Notes: generated by a model from the sequence alone, not told the origin. A stretch of 64,000 bases of DNA from Hydrogenophaga sp. A37 (GCF_002001205.1 NZ_MUNZ01000077.1:1-64000), one strand, 5' to 3'; positions 43,229 through 51,755 are shown, counted from the first letter of the stretch. Numbers and translations: made by a program.

Positions 43229-44512
43229 TCATGGCGTGGCGCGTTGGGTCACGCTGAAAAGGGGTTCGAGCATCCACTCATAGAGCTTGCGGCGTTCCTG
43301 CAGGATGTCGGCTTCAAGCTGCATGCCCGCCTGCAAGGGGCGCTTTTGCCCGTTGGCGTCGATGCTGCTGGCCTTCAGCTTTACCTGGATGGCGAACACC
43401 GGCTCACCCGGTGCCAGGCCGGTGGCGGGCAGGCCGGTGAGTTCGGCGGTGCTGACCGCCGAGGTGGAGACGGTTTCAACCACGCCCTCGTGTTGCCCGA
43501 ACTTCTGGTAGGGGAAGGCCTGGTAGCGCAGCAGCACCGCATCGCCCGCCTGCACAAAGCCGATGCTGCTGCTGGGCGCATACAGCCGGGCCTGCAGCTC
43601 GCCCGACGCCGGCACCAGCGTGACCATGGCCTGGTTGCTGTCGACCGTCTGGCCCACCTCGGCCACCACCAGGGTCGCGCGGCCGGCCTCCGGCGCCGTG
43701 ATCAGCACACGCCGGCGCGACTCGACCTCGGTGAGTTGCTGGTCGGTGCTGGACACCTCGCGCTCCAGCTGGGCCACGAGGTTGGCGTGGCGCAGGCGGG
43801 TCGCCAACAGCTCCTGTTGCACCAGGCTGGCTTCGCGTTGCACGCCAAGCGCCTCGCGCTCCAGGCCGCGCAGGCGCGAGCGTTGTTCGGTGAGGTCGAT
43901 CTCTTTCTGAATCAGTTCTTCGCGCGCAATGAAGTCCTGGTCGGCCAGGCTCTGGTATCGCTTGCGCGTGTCTTCGGCGATCTGCAGGCGCGTTTTCTGC
44001 TGCTCAATCTGGCCGGCGATGGCGGTGGATTCGCCGCGCAGGGTGTCGGCCCGGCGCTGCAGGTTGGCCAGTTCGTCGGCCTGCACTTGTTGCGAGCGCT
44101 GGATTTCCTGTTCCAGCGAGCCTTTGCGCTCGCCCACCTGCAGGGCAATGTCGGCCTGCAGTTCCCGCGCGCCGTCGCCCTGGCGGTCGCTGCTGAGCAC
44201 GTAGAGCAGCGCACCCTTTTTGACGAGCTGGCCATCGCTCACGCGTTTCTCCAGCACCACGCCCGCCTGCGGCGTGTACACACGGATCAGGCCACCAGCG
44301 GGCATGAGCTGCCCGCTCACAGTGACGCGGCGCGTGTGGCTTCCGAGCATCAGGAAGGCGATGACCGCCAACGCCAGCAAGGCCGCCACCAGGCTCATCC
44401 ACAGCGTCGAGAGTTTCGGTGTGAGGACGATCTCGCCCAACAACTGGGTGCGCTGGGAGGCCAGGGCTTCGGCTCTGAACAGGCGCTCGGAGGGCGGTGG
44501 GGAGGAGGGCAT
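43229..44512 (-). CDS. HlyD-family periplasmic adaptor of the peptide exporter
   Basis: This membrane fusion protein links the ABC transporter to the TolC-like channel. From ATG 44512 it has 427 residues: a cytoplasmic N-terminus with Leu-Phe-Arg-Ala-Glu-Ala-Leu (typical of CvaA/RaxA adaptors), one membrane helix (about 39-60), a lipoyl-like half, a long coiled coil (about 110-240) and a beta-barrel domain. An ATG at 44584 gives 24 more residues encoded by AT-rich, promoter-like DNA, so I rejected it. It is first of the three-gene exporter operon. 44513-44739 contains the operon's promoter region and nothing else I can name. Confidence 0.9.
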   Translation of the reverse strand: MPSSPPPSERLFRAEALASQRTQLLGEIVLTPKLSTLWMSLVAALLALAVIAFLMLGSHTRRVTVSGQLMPAGGLIRVYTPQAGVVLEKRVSDGQLVKKGALLYVLSSDRQGDGARELQADIALQVGERKGSLEQEIQRSQQVQADELANLQRRADTLRGESTAIAGQIEQQKTRLQIAEDTRKRYQSLADQDFIAREELIQKEIDLTEQRSRLRGLEREALGVQREASLVQQELLATRLRHANLVAQLEREVSSTDQQLTEVESRRRVLITAPEAGRATLVVAEVGQTVDSNQAMVTLVPASGELQARLYAPSSSIGFVQAGDAVLLRYQAFPYQKFGQHEGVVETVSTSAVSTAELTGLPATGLAPGEPVFAIQVKLKASSIDANGQKRPLQAGMQLEADILQERRKLYEWMLEPLFSVTQRATP

Positions 44513-44739
44513 CGCGTCGAGCGTCCGGGTTGGGGTTTTGTAACGTGTTGATACATTTTTAGTAAGTCCAAAGTGTATCGACATTCACCACGGCGCCCGG
44601 GCGGAAAACCGGCGGTTCCGTGCCTTGGCACACGCCAACGGGGCCGGGTGACGCGGCGAGCACGCGCAGGAGCACGGCCGGTCCGGCCCTGTCATGATCC
44701 ACCGCCTGCCCTTCATTCAAACCTCGCCCGGAGCCCCGC

Positions 44740-45894
44740 TTGACCGCTGCCCATCGCGTCTACGCTGCTTTTTTTCTCTACGCGTTCAGCCTGGGCGGAT
44801 TGTTTCCCCGCATGGGCGAGATCCAACGCGGCATGGGGGTGGGCGAGGGCGCGTTGGGGCTGGCGCTGATGGGCACGGCCTGCGGCACCATGGTGTCGCT
44901 GACCTGGGGGCACTCGCTGATCGAGCGCGTGGGCTACCGGCGCTGCCTGCTCTGGCTGCTGCCCATCGCGTCGGTCTGGTACGCGCTGGCGGCCTGGGCC
45001 GCCGCACCCTGGATGCTGTTTGCCTGCCTGGTGCCGGCGGGGATGTGTGTGGGCGCCATTGAAATTGTGGTGAACGTGGAGGCCGATCGGGTGGAGCACC
45101 GCCTCGGGCGCCGCCTCATGAACCGTTCGCACGGTTTCTGGAGTTTTGGCTTCTTCGGTGCGGGTGTGGTCGGCGCCCTGAGCGCCCGCTGGGGCGTGAG
45201 CCCGCAGGTGCAACTCATGGTGACCGTCCTGGTCGTGGTCGTGGCCACGAGGTGGGTGCTGGGTGGTTTCGAGCCCAGTCCTGCAAGACCCCAGCCGCCC
45301 GGTGCCGCGCATGCGCCCCGTTTCGCCCGGCCCACGCTGGCCATCATGTCGCTGGTGGGCCTGTGTTTTTCGGCGATGGTGATGGAGGGTGCGGGCATCG
45401 ACTGGTCGTCCATCTACATGCGCGACGTGTTCGGCTCGGCGCCCTTTGTGGCCGGGCTGGCGGTGGCCACGGGCGCGTTTGCGCAGGCCATGGCGCGTTT
45501 TTCGGCCGACCATTTCGTGGACCGGCACTCGCCCCGCACGGTGGCCCGGGTGCTGCTGCTCACGCTGGGTGTGGGGGTGGTGCTGGTGTTTGCGGCATGG
45601 CACTCTGCGGTGTCGCTGCTGGGTTTCGCACTCATGGGTGTGGGCACCAGCGCCATCTTCCCGCTCGCCATGTCAGCCGCCGCGCAGCGCCACGACCGGC
45701 CGGCGGCCGTCAATGTCGCGGCCCTGTCGCAGACCGCCTTCGTGGCCTTCCTGCTGGCGCCGCCCATGCTGGGCTTCATCGCCGAGCATTGGGGCATCCG
45801 CTACGCCTTCGGGTTGGGCCTCCCGCTGGTGGTGGTGAGCTGGTGGTCGCTGGCCTCGCTGCCTGCAGACAGGGCCGTGGACCGGCCGACATGA
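44740..45894 (+). CDS. Major facilitator superfamily transporter (TTG start)
   Basis: A 384-residue MFS protein with about twelve hydrophobic segments, close to the YbjJ-like group. TTG 44740 has GGAG six bases upstream and gives the normal short N-terminus before helix 1. It diverges from the peptide exporter operon, with 227 bp between them. Nothing links its substrate to that system, although efflux of a related compound cannot be excluded. Confidence 0.85.
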   Translation: MTAAHRVYAAFFLYAFSLGGLFPRMGEIQRGMGVGEGALGLALMGTACGTMVSLTWGHSLIERVGYRRCLLWLLPIASVWYALAAWAAAPWMLFACLVPAGMCVGAIEIVVNVEADRVEHRLGRRLMNRSHGFWSFGFFGAGVVGALSARWGVSPQVQLMVTVLVVVVATRWVLGGFEPSPARPQPPGAAHAPRFARPTLAIMSLVGLCFSAMVMEGAGIDWSSIYMRDVFGSAPFVAGLAVATGAFAQAMARFSADHFVDRHSPRTVARVLLLTLGVGVVLVFAAWHSAVSLLGFALMGVGTSAIFPLAMSAAAQRHDRPAAVNVAALSQTAFVAFLLAPPMLGFIAEHWGIRYAFGLGLPLVVVSWWSLASLPADRAVDRPT

Positions 45895-45916
45895 AAAAGG
45901 CCCCGAGGGGCCTTTT
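45895..45916. terminator. Bidirectional terminator between MFS gene and tRNA-Gly
   Basis: AAAAGGCCC-CGAG-GGGCCTTTT forms a 9-bp stem with a tetraloop and A/T runs on both sides, between the convergent MFS gene and tRNA. Confidence 0.85.
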
Positions 45917-45922
45917 GAAATC

Positions 45923-45996
45923 TGGAGCGGGTGAAGGGAATCGAACCCTCGTCAGTTGCTTGGGAAGCAACAGCTCTGCCATTGAGCTACACCCGC
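45923..45996 (-). tRNA. tRNA-Gly (anticodon CCC)
   Basis: On the minus strand the cloverleaf begins GCGGGTGTAGCTCAATGGCA. The 7-bp acceptor stem GCGGGTG/CACCCGC, D arm, anticodon stem GTTGC/GCAAC with loop TTCCCAA (anticodon CCC), and TPsiC arm with GGTTCGATTCC are all visible. The discriminator is T, and CCA is encoded (45925-45923). It lies 45 bp after the pit gene on the same strand; TACACT about 10 bp upstream may be its own -10 box. Confidence 0.95.
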
Positions 45997-46041
45997 AGAG
46001 GGCCGCCAGTGTAAGCGATGGCGGACCGGAACCCCCGAAGA

Positions 46042-47517
46042 TCAGGCGATGAATACGCGGTGGGCCAGCCAGTACAGGCCGGCGGCCAGTGCCATGGACA
46101 CGGGCAGTGTCAGCACCCAGGCGATCAGGATGCTGCCCACGGTCTTGCTCTGCAGGCCGCTGCGGTTGGCCACCATGGTGCCGGCCACACCGGACGACAG
46201 CACGTGGGTTGTGGACACAGGGAGTGAAAACACGTTGGCCAGACCGATGGCCATGGCCGCCGTCACCTGCGCGCTCATGCCTTGGGAATAGGTCATGCCC
46301 TGTTTGCCGATCTTTTCCCCCACAGTCTTCACCACGCGTTTCCAGCCGATCATGGTGCCGATGCCCAGCGCCAGGGCCACGGCGATCACCACCCAGAAAG
46401 GGGCGTATTCGGTGGATGCGGTCAGGTCTTTGCGAAGACGGGCGAGATCGCGCTTTTCCACGGAGGGCAGGTAGGCCAGGCGGGACACCTTGCGGGCGGT
46501 GTCGTCCAGGCACAGGATGTAACGGCGGATGTCGACGCGCTCCTGGGGCGCCAGCGAGGCGTAGTTCGTCACGCCGGCCAGGCCGCGCTGCAGGGCGGCA
46601 ATGGTGATTTCGGTCTGGTGCGGGTCGCAGCTGAACTTGGCGGGCAGCTCGGTGCCATTGGACTTGCCCAGCGCCAGGTAGGACGACAGGGTGGCGTCGT
46701 TGCGCTGGTAAAAATCGCTGAGGTACATGGCCGCATCGCGCGTGCGGTCGATCTCGTACTTGCTGCTGCTCAGATCGAGCACGAAATACGAGGGCACGAT
46801 ACCGATCAACACCAGCATGATCAGACCGATGCCCTTCTGACCGTCGTTGGAGCCGTGCACGAAGCTCACCCCCAGCGCCGAGAGCACCAGCACCATGCGG
46901 CTCCAGAACGGCGGGTGCTTCTTGCCCACGTCTTCCATCCGCTTCTCAGGCGTCTTGTGCATGGCCGAGCGTGGCTTCCACCATTTCAGGACCACCAGGA
47001 TCAGGCCTGCCACCATGAACCCGGCAACGGGCGACAAGACCAACGAGACCGCGATGTCGATCGCCTTCTGCCAGTTCACGCCCTGCGAGAGTTCGATGTC
47101 GGTGATCAGCGCGTTGGCCATGCCCACGCCCAGGATGGACCCGATGAGCGTGTGCGAGCTGGAGGCGGGGATGCCAAGGAACCAGGTGCCCAGGTTCCAG
47201 GCGATGGCCGCCGTCAAGAGCGAAAAGACCATGGCCAGACCCCGCCCGGAGTCCACGTCGATCAGCAGCTCGACGGGCAGCAGGTGCACGATGGCGTAGG
47301 CCACGCCCACACCACCGAGCAGCACGCCAAGAAAGTTGAACACGCCCGACGAAAACACCGCCACCGAGGGCGGCATGGCCCGGGTGTAGATCACGGTGGC
47401 CACCGCGTTGGCGGTGTCGTGGAAGCCGTTGATGAATTCAAAGGCGAGAACGAACAACAGGGCCAACAGCAAGCTGATGAGGAGCCAGGGTTCGATGCTT
47501 CCGAGCATGGAGATCAT
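46042..47517 (-). CDS. pitA: Low-affinity inorganic phosphate transporter Pit
   Basis: A 491-residue phosphate:H+ symporter with the two Pit signature repeats: Gly-Phe-His-Asp-Thr-Ala-Asn-Ala-Val-Ala near residue 30, and Pro-Val-Ser-Thr-Thr-His-Val near residue 435. About ten membrane helices and a cytoplasmic central loop (about 210-380) are present. ATG 47517 is preferred over TTG 47535, which lies close to a strong hairpin. No clear ribosome site is visible. No PhoU-like Pit accessory gene is adjacent. Confidence 0.93.
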   Translation of the reverse strand: MISMLGSIEPWLLISLLLALLFVLAFEFINGFHDTANAVATVIYTRAMPPSVAVFSSGVFNFLGVLLGGVGVAYAIVHLLPVELLIDVDSGRGLAMVFSLLTAAIAWNLGTWFLGIPASSSHTLIGSILGVGMANALITDIELSQGVNWQKAIDIAVSLVLSPVAGFMVAGLILVVLKWWKPRSAMHKTPEKRMEDVGKKHPPFWSRMVLVLSALGVSFVHGSNDGQKGIGLIMLVLIGIVPSYFVLDLSSSKYEIDRTRDAAMYLSDFYQRNDATLSSYLALGKSNGTELPAKFSCDPHQTEITIAALQRGLAGVTNYASLAPQERVDIRRYILCLDDTARKVSRLAYLPSVEKRDLARLRKDLTASTEYAPFWVVIAVALALGIGTMIGWKRVVKTVGEKIGKQGMTYSQGMSAQVTAAMAIGLANVFSLPVSTTHVLSSGVAGTMVANRSGLQSKTVGSILIAWVLTLPVSMALAAGLYWLAHRVFIA

Positions 47518-47537
47518 GGGGGTGTGTGCAGACAAGC

Positions 47538-47567
47538 AAAGAGGCTGCCATTTGTGGCAGCCTCTTT
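47538..47567. promoter_or_regulatory. Perfect 13-bp hairpin directly upstream of pit
   Basis: AAAGAGGCTGCCA and TGGCAGCCTCTTT are perfect inverted complements around TTTG. In the pit direction it lies 20 bp before the start codon, so it would be in the mRNA leader or act as a terminator. It may attenuate or control pit translation. Confidence 0.55.
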
Positions 47568-47660
47568 ACATTGGTGTGAAGAATTGATGACAGCTCGGAT
47601 TTTCGCTCATTCCGTGAAGCCAGCCCGCACCCGACCGGCGAACGCTGCTCGCCAGGCCTG

Positions 47661-47765
47661 ATACGGCTTTGCCTTCAAACGTATAACTGCGTTGCTTCGC
47701 CTTGCCGTGCTTTCGCACTGTCTGCGGCTTCGCGCCTTGTTCTACGCTTGAATGCAAAGCCGTAT
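47661..47765. repeat. 105-bp element with 23-bp terminal inverted repeats
   Basis: ATACGGCTTTGCCTTCAAAC (47661-) and the complement of GCTTGAATGCAAAGCCGTAT (-47765) form arms of 23 bp with about three mismatches. The interior is CGTTGCTTCGCCTTGCCGTG-like. It looks like a dispersed, non-coding MITE-like element between pit and gabD. 47570-47660 holds nothing recognised except a GGCGA/TCGCC hairpin at 47637-47653. Confidence 0.65.
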
Positions 47766-47791
47766 GAATGACCTCGATGGTCAGACCCGGA

Positions 47792-49282
47792 TCATTTGAG
47801 GATGTCGCCCAGGCAGAGGTACTTGATCTCGACGTAGTCGTCCATGCCGTGGTGTGAGCCTTCGCGGCCCAGGCCCGACTGCTTCACGCCGCCAAACGGC
47901 ACGTGTTCGGTGGCCAGGATGCCGACGTTGATGCCGACCATGCCGTACTCCAGCGCTTCGGCCACGCGGTAGATGCGGCCAATGTCTCGGCTGTAGAAAT
48001 AGCTGGCCAGGCCGAACTCGGTGTTGTTGGCTGCGTCGATGGCTTCCTGCTCGGTCTTGAATTTGAACACCGGCGCGAAGGGGCCGAAGGTTTCTTCCTT
48101 GGCACAGAGCATGTCGGCGGTCGCGTCGGCCACCACGGTGGGTTCGAAGAACTGGCCGCTGCCCATGTCGTTCAGGCGCTGACCGCCGGCCAGGATGCGG
48201 CCGCCCTTGGCCTTGGCGTCGTCCACATGGCGCTGCACTTTCTCCAACGCGGCTTCTTCGATCAGCGGACCCTGGTTCACGCCGTCTTCAAAACCGTTGC
48301 CGACCTTGGCGGTTTTCACCTTGGCGGCGAATTTGGCGACGAAGGCGTCGTACACGCCTTCCTGCACGTAGAAGCGGTTGGTGCAGACGCACGTCTGACC
48401 GGCGTTGCGGTACTTGCTGGCGAAGGCGCCTTCGACAGCGGAGTCGATGTCGGCATCGTCGAACACGATGAAGGGCGCATTGCCGCCGAGTTCGAGCGAC
48501 AACTTCTTCACCGTGGGCGCGCTCTGCGCCATCAGGATGCGGCCCACTTCGGTGGAACCGGTGAAGCTGATGTGGCGCACCACGTCGCTGGCGCAGATGA
48601 CCTTGCCCACGGCGATGGAGTTGGACGCATCGGCGGTGATCAGATTGAACACGCCGGCCGGGATGCCGGCGCGGATGGCCAGCTCGGCCGCGGCCAGCGC
48701 GGTCAGCGGCGTGAGTTCGGCAGGCTTAATGATGACGGGGCAGCCGGCGGCCAGCGCGGGCGCCACCTTGCGGGTGATCATGGCGAGCGGGAAGTTCCAG
48801 GGCGTGATGGCCGCGCAGACACCGATGGGCTGCTTGAGCACCATCAGGCGGCGGTTGTTGTCGAACTGCGGCAGGGTCTCGCCGTTCACGCGCTTGGACT
48901 CTTCGGCGAACCACTCGACGAAGCTCGCGCCATAGGCCACTTCGCCCTTGGCTTCGGCCAACGGCTTGCCCTGTTCGGCGGTCATGATGCGGCCCAGGTC
49001 GTCCTGGTTGGCCATCAGCAGGTCGTACCACTTGCGCAGGATGATGCTGCGCTCTTTGGCGGTCTTGCCCTTCCAGCCGGCCCAGGCCGCGTTGGCGGCG
49101 GCAATGGCTCTTTCGGCATCGGCCGGGCCGAGGTTGGCCACATCGGCGAGCTTCAGGCCGGTGGCCGGGTCGAGCACGTCAAAACGGCTGGCGCCTTTGA
49201 CCCACTCGCCGTTGATCAGCGCGTCGGTTTTGAGCAAGGTCGGGTCGTTCAGCAGAGCAAGGGGGGAGGTCTTCATGTCCAT
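47792..49282 (-). CDS. gabD: Succinate/glutarate-semialdehyde dehydrogenase
   Basis: A 496-residue NAD(P)+ aldehyde dehydrogenase of the GabD/DavD family, oxidising succinate or glutarate semialdehyde. Catalytic Cys is in Gly-Gln-Thr-Cys-Val-Cys and the general-base Glu in Leu-Glu-Leu-Gly-Gly. Cofactor motif Thr-Pro-Trp-Asn-Phe-Pro and Phe-Thr-Gly-Ser-Thr-Glu-Val-Gly are present. ATG 49282 has GAGAGAC upstream. It ends a cluster with a GabT-like aminotransferase and a glutarate-CoA-transferase-like enzyme, so both GABA and 5-aminovalerate routes are possible. Confidence 0.95.
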   Translation of the reverse strand: MDMKTSPLALLNDPTLLKTDALINGEWVKGASRFDVLDPATGLKLADVANLGPADAERAIAAANAAWAGWKGKTAKERSIILRKWYDLLMANQDDLGRIMTAEQGKPLAEAKGEVAYGASFVEWFAEESKRVNGETLPQFDNNRRLMVLKQPIGVCAAITPWNFPLAMITRKVAPALAAGCPVIIKPAELTPLTALAAAELAIRAGIPAGVFNLITADASNSIAVGKVICASDVVRHISFTGSTEVGRILMAQSAPTVKKLSLELGGNAPFIVFDDADIDSAVEGAFASKYRNAGQTCVCTNRFYVQEGVYDAFVAKFAAKVKTAKVGNGFEDGVNQGPLIEEAALEKVQRHVDDAKAKGGRILAGGQRLNDMGSGQFFEPTVVADATADMLCAKEETFGPFAPVFKFKTEQEAIDAANNTEFGLASYFYSRDIGRIYRVAEALEYGMVGINVGILATEHVPFGGVKQSGLGREGSHHGMDDYVEIKYLCLGDILK

Positions 49283-49321
49283 GGGATGTCTCTCGTTGAA
49301 AGCGGGGGGAAAAGATTTTAT

Positions 49322-49363
49322 TTAATTTATTAAACAATTGCGACCAAGGGGCGTCGTCGCCCC
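49322..49363 (-). promoter_or_regulatory. Hairpin and AT-rich patch before gabD
   Basis: On the minus strand GGGGCG-ACGA-CGCCCC is followed by an AT-rich stretch (AATTGTTTAATAAATTAAAT). This may be a terminator for the preceding binding-protein gene and a separate promoter for gabD. Confidence 0.4.
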
Positions 49364-49391
49364 CCTGGGCAGCAGGGAAATTCGTCGAGAT

Positions 49392-50471
49392 TCACTTCAG
49401 CAGATCGGCCAGCTTTTTCTCGATCTGTGCCCCGTTGGACACCCAGTAGACCGGGCTGAAGGCCAGGGCTCGGCGCAGGTTGCCGGGGGCCGAGGGCAGG
49501 TCGCTGGGCGCCATCGACAGGTCGATCAGGTGCTTGTTGTCGGGCACGCGCTTGCGGCCGGTGTCGTAAGCGAGGATCGCGTTGTAGTTGGTCGGGCCGT
49601 AGGTGATCTCGCGCGAGAAGGCCAGCTGCGCCGGGTCGGAGGTCGCGAAGTTCACGAAGGCTTGGGCCTGGTCCACGCGGGGCGAACCCTTGATGATCGC
49701 CCAATAGTCCAGGTCGTAGATGGCGTCGTTCCAGGCGATGGTCAGGCCGCTGGCCCCTTCGGCAACCGCCGCCGAGATGCGACCGTTGTAGGCCGTGCTC
49801 ATGACCCACTCGCCGCTGGCCAACATCTTGGGCGGCTGCGAGCCGGATTCCCACCAGACGATGTGAGGCTTGAGCTGCTGCAGCTTGTTGAGCGCGCGCT
49901 GCAAGCCGGCCTCGGTGGCCAGCAGTGCATAGACGTCGCGGCGGTGCACGCCATCGGCCATCAGCGCAAATTCGAGGTTGTAACGAGCACCCTTGCGCAT
50001 GCCGCGCTTGCCCGGGATTTTCTGCACGTTCCAGAAGTCGGCCCAACTGGTCGGGGTGGTCTTCAGATTCGCACTGTTGTAGGCCAGCACCGTCGACCAG
50101 ACAAAGGCGCCGACACCGCAGGGCTGCACGCTCCCGGGCATGAGCATCGACGCGTTCTTGATCTGTGCCTTGTTGAAGGGCTCAAACAGCCCCTCTTTGC
50201 AACCCATGGTCAGTTCGGATGATTCCACCTCGACCACGTCCCAGGTGGGCTTTTTGGCCTGCACCATCTTGCGCACCGCGCCCAGGTCGCCGTCGTACTC
50301 CACGCCCTGGGCGGGAATGTTCGACTCACGGGAAAAGGGCTTGAGGAACGCCACTTCCTGCGCCTTGCCGTTGGCGCCACCGAAGTTCGCCACCACCAGC
50401 GGAAGCGGCGTCTGTGCCATGGCCATGGCGGGGAGTGCGATGACCAGCAGGGTCAGGTGTGAGCTTGGCAT
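49392..50471 (-). CDS. Polyamine/amino-acid ABC substrate-binding protein (paralogue 2)
   Basis: A 359-residue periplasmic binding protein of the spermidine/putrescine (PotD) family with a signal peptide (about 1-19, ending Ala-Met-Ala-Gln). Blocks such as Phe-Gly-Gly-Ala-Asn-Gly, Pro-Gly-Lys-Arg-Gly-Met-Arg-Lys-Gly-Ala-Arg and Tyr-Asn-Leu-Glu-Phe-Ala are shared almost unchanged with the protein at 54560, so it is a paralogue serving the same or a similar permease. It starts 16 bp after the cupin gene. Confidence 0.9.
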   Translation of the reverse strand: MPSSHLTLLVIALPAMAMAQTPLPLVVANFGGANGKAQEVAFLKPFSRESNIPAQGVEYDGDLGAVRKMVQAKKPTWDVVEVESSELTMGCKEGLFEPFNKAQIKNASMLMPGSVQPCGVGAFVWSTVLAYNSANLKTTPTSWADFWNVQKIPGKRGMRKGARYNLEFALMADGVHRRDVYALLATEAGLQRALNKLQQLKPHIVWWESGSQPPKMLASGEWVMSTAYNGRISAAVAEGASGLTIAWNDAIYDLDYWAIIKGSPRVDQAQAFVNFATSDPAQLAFSREITYGPTNYNAILAYDTGRKRVPDNKHLIDLSMAPSDLPSAPGNLRRALAFSPVYWVSNGAQIEKKLADLLK

Positions 50472-50487
50472 GGTGATGGTGTGGGGT

Positions 50488-50772
50488 TCAGCGCATTTCG
50501 ATTTCCACGAACACGACTTCGTGTCCGGTGGGGTTGATGACGTTGTGCTCCACGCCCACGTTTCGGGTGTACGACTGGCCCAGCGTCAGCGGTGCCGTGC
50601 GGTTGCCTTCGGGCGTTTCCAGCAGCAGCTCGCCGCCGGTCATCGGCACGACCACGTAGTCGTGTGCGTGGCGGTGCCAGCCCGTCTCCGCCCCCGGCGC
50701 GAAACGCCACTCGGTGACGATCACGCGTTCATTGAAAATCTGCACGGTGGGGACGGCTTGGGGACGGTTCAT
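50488..50772 (-). CDS. Small cupin-domain protein
   Basis: A 94-residue single cupin with metal motif His-Arg-His-Ala-His-Asp-Tyr (about 32-38) and a later Glu/His. ATG 50772 has GAGGAA upstream. Small cupins in such operons are often enzymes or sensors for amines; the role here is unknown. It lies between the ureohydrolase and the second binding protein. Confidence 0.8.
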   Translation of the reverse strand: MNRPQAVPTVQIFNERVIVTEWRFAPGAETGWHRHAHDYVVVPMTGGELLLETPEGNRTAPLTLGQSYTRNVGVEHNVINPTGHEVVFVEIEMR

Positions 50773-50791
50773 GGGGGGCATTCCTCGGGGT

Positions 50792-51748
50792 TCAGCGGTA
50801 GGCCACGCCGGGCAACACGCACAGCATTTCGAAGAGCAGGTTGGCGCCCAGCAGGGCGGTATTGCCACTGGTGTCGTAGGCCGGGGACACTTCAACCAAA
50901 TCGCAACCCACCAGATTCAGTCCGCGACAGCCGCGGATGATCTCCAATGCCTGCGGCACATTGAGGCCACCGATCTCTGGCGTGCCGGTGCCGCCCGCGT
51001 AAGCCGGGTCGATGCCATCGATGTCGAAGCTGAGGTAGGTGGGCGTGTCCGGGCCGATCTTGGCGCGGATCTGCGCCATCAGCGGCGCCAGGCTGGTCCA
51101 CCAGACCTCGTGCGCGGGCACCACGGTGAAGCCTTGCTGGCGCGGCCAGTCAAAGTCTTCGGCCGAATAGCCGCTGCCACGCAGGCCGATCTGCCAGACC
51201 TTGTCGCCGATCAGCAGGCCTTCTTCCACCGCGCGGCGGAAGGGCGTTCCGTGCGCAATGGCCTCACCGAACATGTCGGGGTTCACGTCGGCGTGGGCGT
51301 CCACATGGATCATCGCCACCGGGCCGTGTTGGGCCTTCATCGCGCGCAGGATGGGCAGGGCGATGGTGTGGTCGCCACCGAGCGTGAGCGGGATGCAGCC
51401 GGCCGCGATGATCGGGCGGTAGTGCTGCTCGATGAGGTCCACCGACTTCAGCAGGTTGTAGGTGTTGATCGCCACATCGCCGAGGTCGGCGACCTGCAGG
51501 GCATCGAAGGGCGCAGCGCCCGTGGCCATGTTGTAGGGGCGGATCAGGCAAGACTCTGCGCGGATCTGGCGCGGGCCGAAACGCGCGCCGGGCCGGTGGC
51601 TGGTGCCGGTGTCCAGCGGCACGCCGATGAAGCCGGCGTTGAGGCCTTCGGCGCTGCTGGCCACGGGCAGCCGCATCATGCTGGCGAGGCCGCCGAAGCG
51701 CGGCATGGCATTGCCGCCGAGGGGCTGGTTGAAAGCAGATTCGCTCAT
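50792..51748 (-). CDS. Ureohydrolase (agmatinase / guanidinobutyrase-like)
   Basis: A 318-residue Mn2+ ureohydrolase that removes urea from a guanidino compound. Metal motifs are Gly-Gly-Asp-His-Thr, Asp-Ala-His-Ala-Asp-Val and Ser-Phe-Asp-Ile-Asp-Gly-Ile-Asp-Pro. Length matches both agmatinase (SpeB) and guanidinobutyrase (GbuA). The GabT and GabD homologues in the cluster favour 4-guanidinobutyrate giving GABA, or guanidinovalerate giving 5-aminovalerate; agmatine is the alternative. The start lies 7 bp after the GNAT gene stop. Confidence 0.9.
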   Translation of the reverse strand: MSESAFNQPLGGNAMPRFGGLASMMRLPVASSAEGLNAGFIGVPLDTGTSHRPGARFGPRQIRAESCLIRPYNMATGAAPFDALQVADLGDVAINTYNLLKSVDLIEQHYRPIIAAGCIPLTLGGDHTIALPILRAMKAQHGPVAMIHVDAHADVNPDMFGEAIAHGTPFRRAVEEGLLIGDKVWQIGLRGSGYSAEDFDWPRQQGFTVVPAHEVWWTSLAPLMAQIRAKIGPDTPTYLSFDIDGIDPAYAGGTGTPEIGGLNVPQALEIIRGCRGLNLVGCDLVEVSPAYDTSGNTALLGANLLFEMLCVLPGVAYR

Positions 51749-51755
51749 GGCGTTC

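Noticed and set aside
41221-43257. 678-codon plus-strand open frame opposite the C39 ABC transporter
   Set aside because: It is antisense to a gene with intact catalytic motifs. The His/Gln/Arg-rich translation is typical of shadow frames in GC-rich DNA.
44513-44584. N-terminal extension of the HlyD-like protein from ATG 44584
   Set aside because: The 72 bp are AT-rich and promoter-like, and the family N-terminus matches the start at 44512.
47566-47757. 63-codon minus-strand ORF between pit and gabD
   Set aside because: It reads through the 105-bp repeat element with no ribosome site or recognisable protein features.
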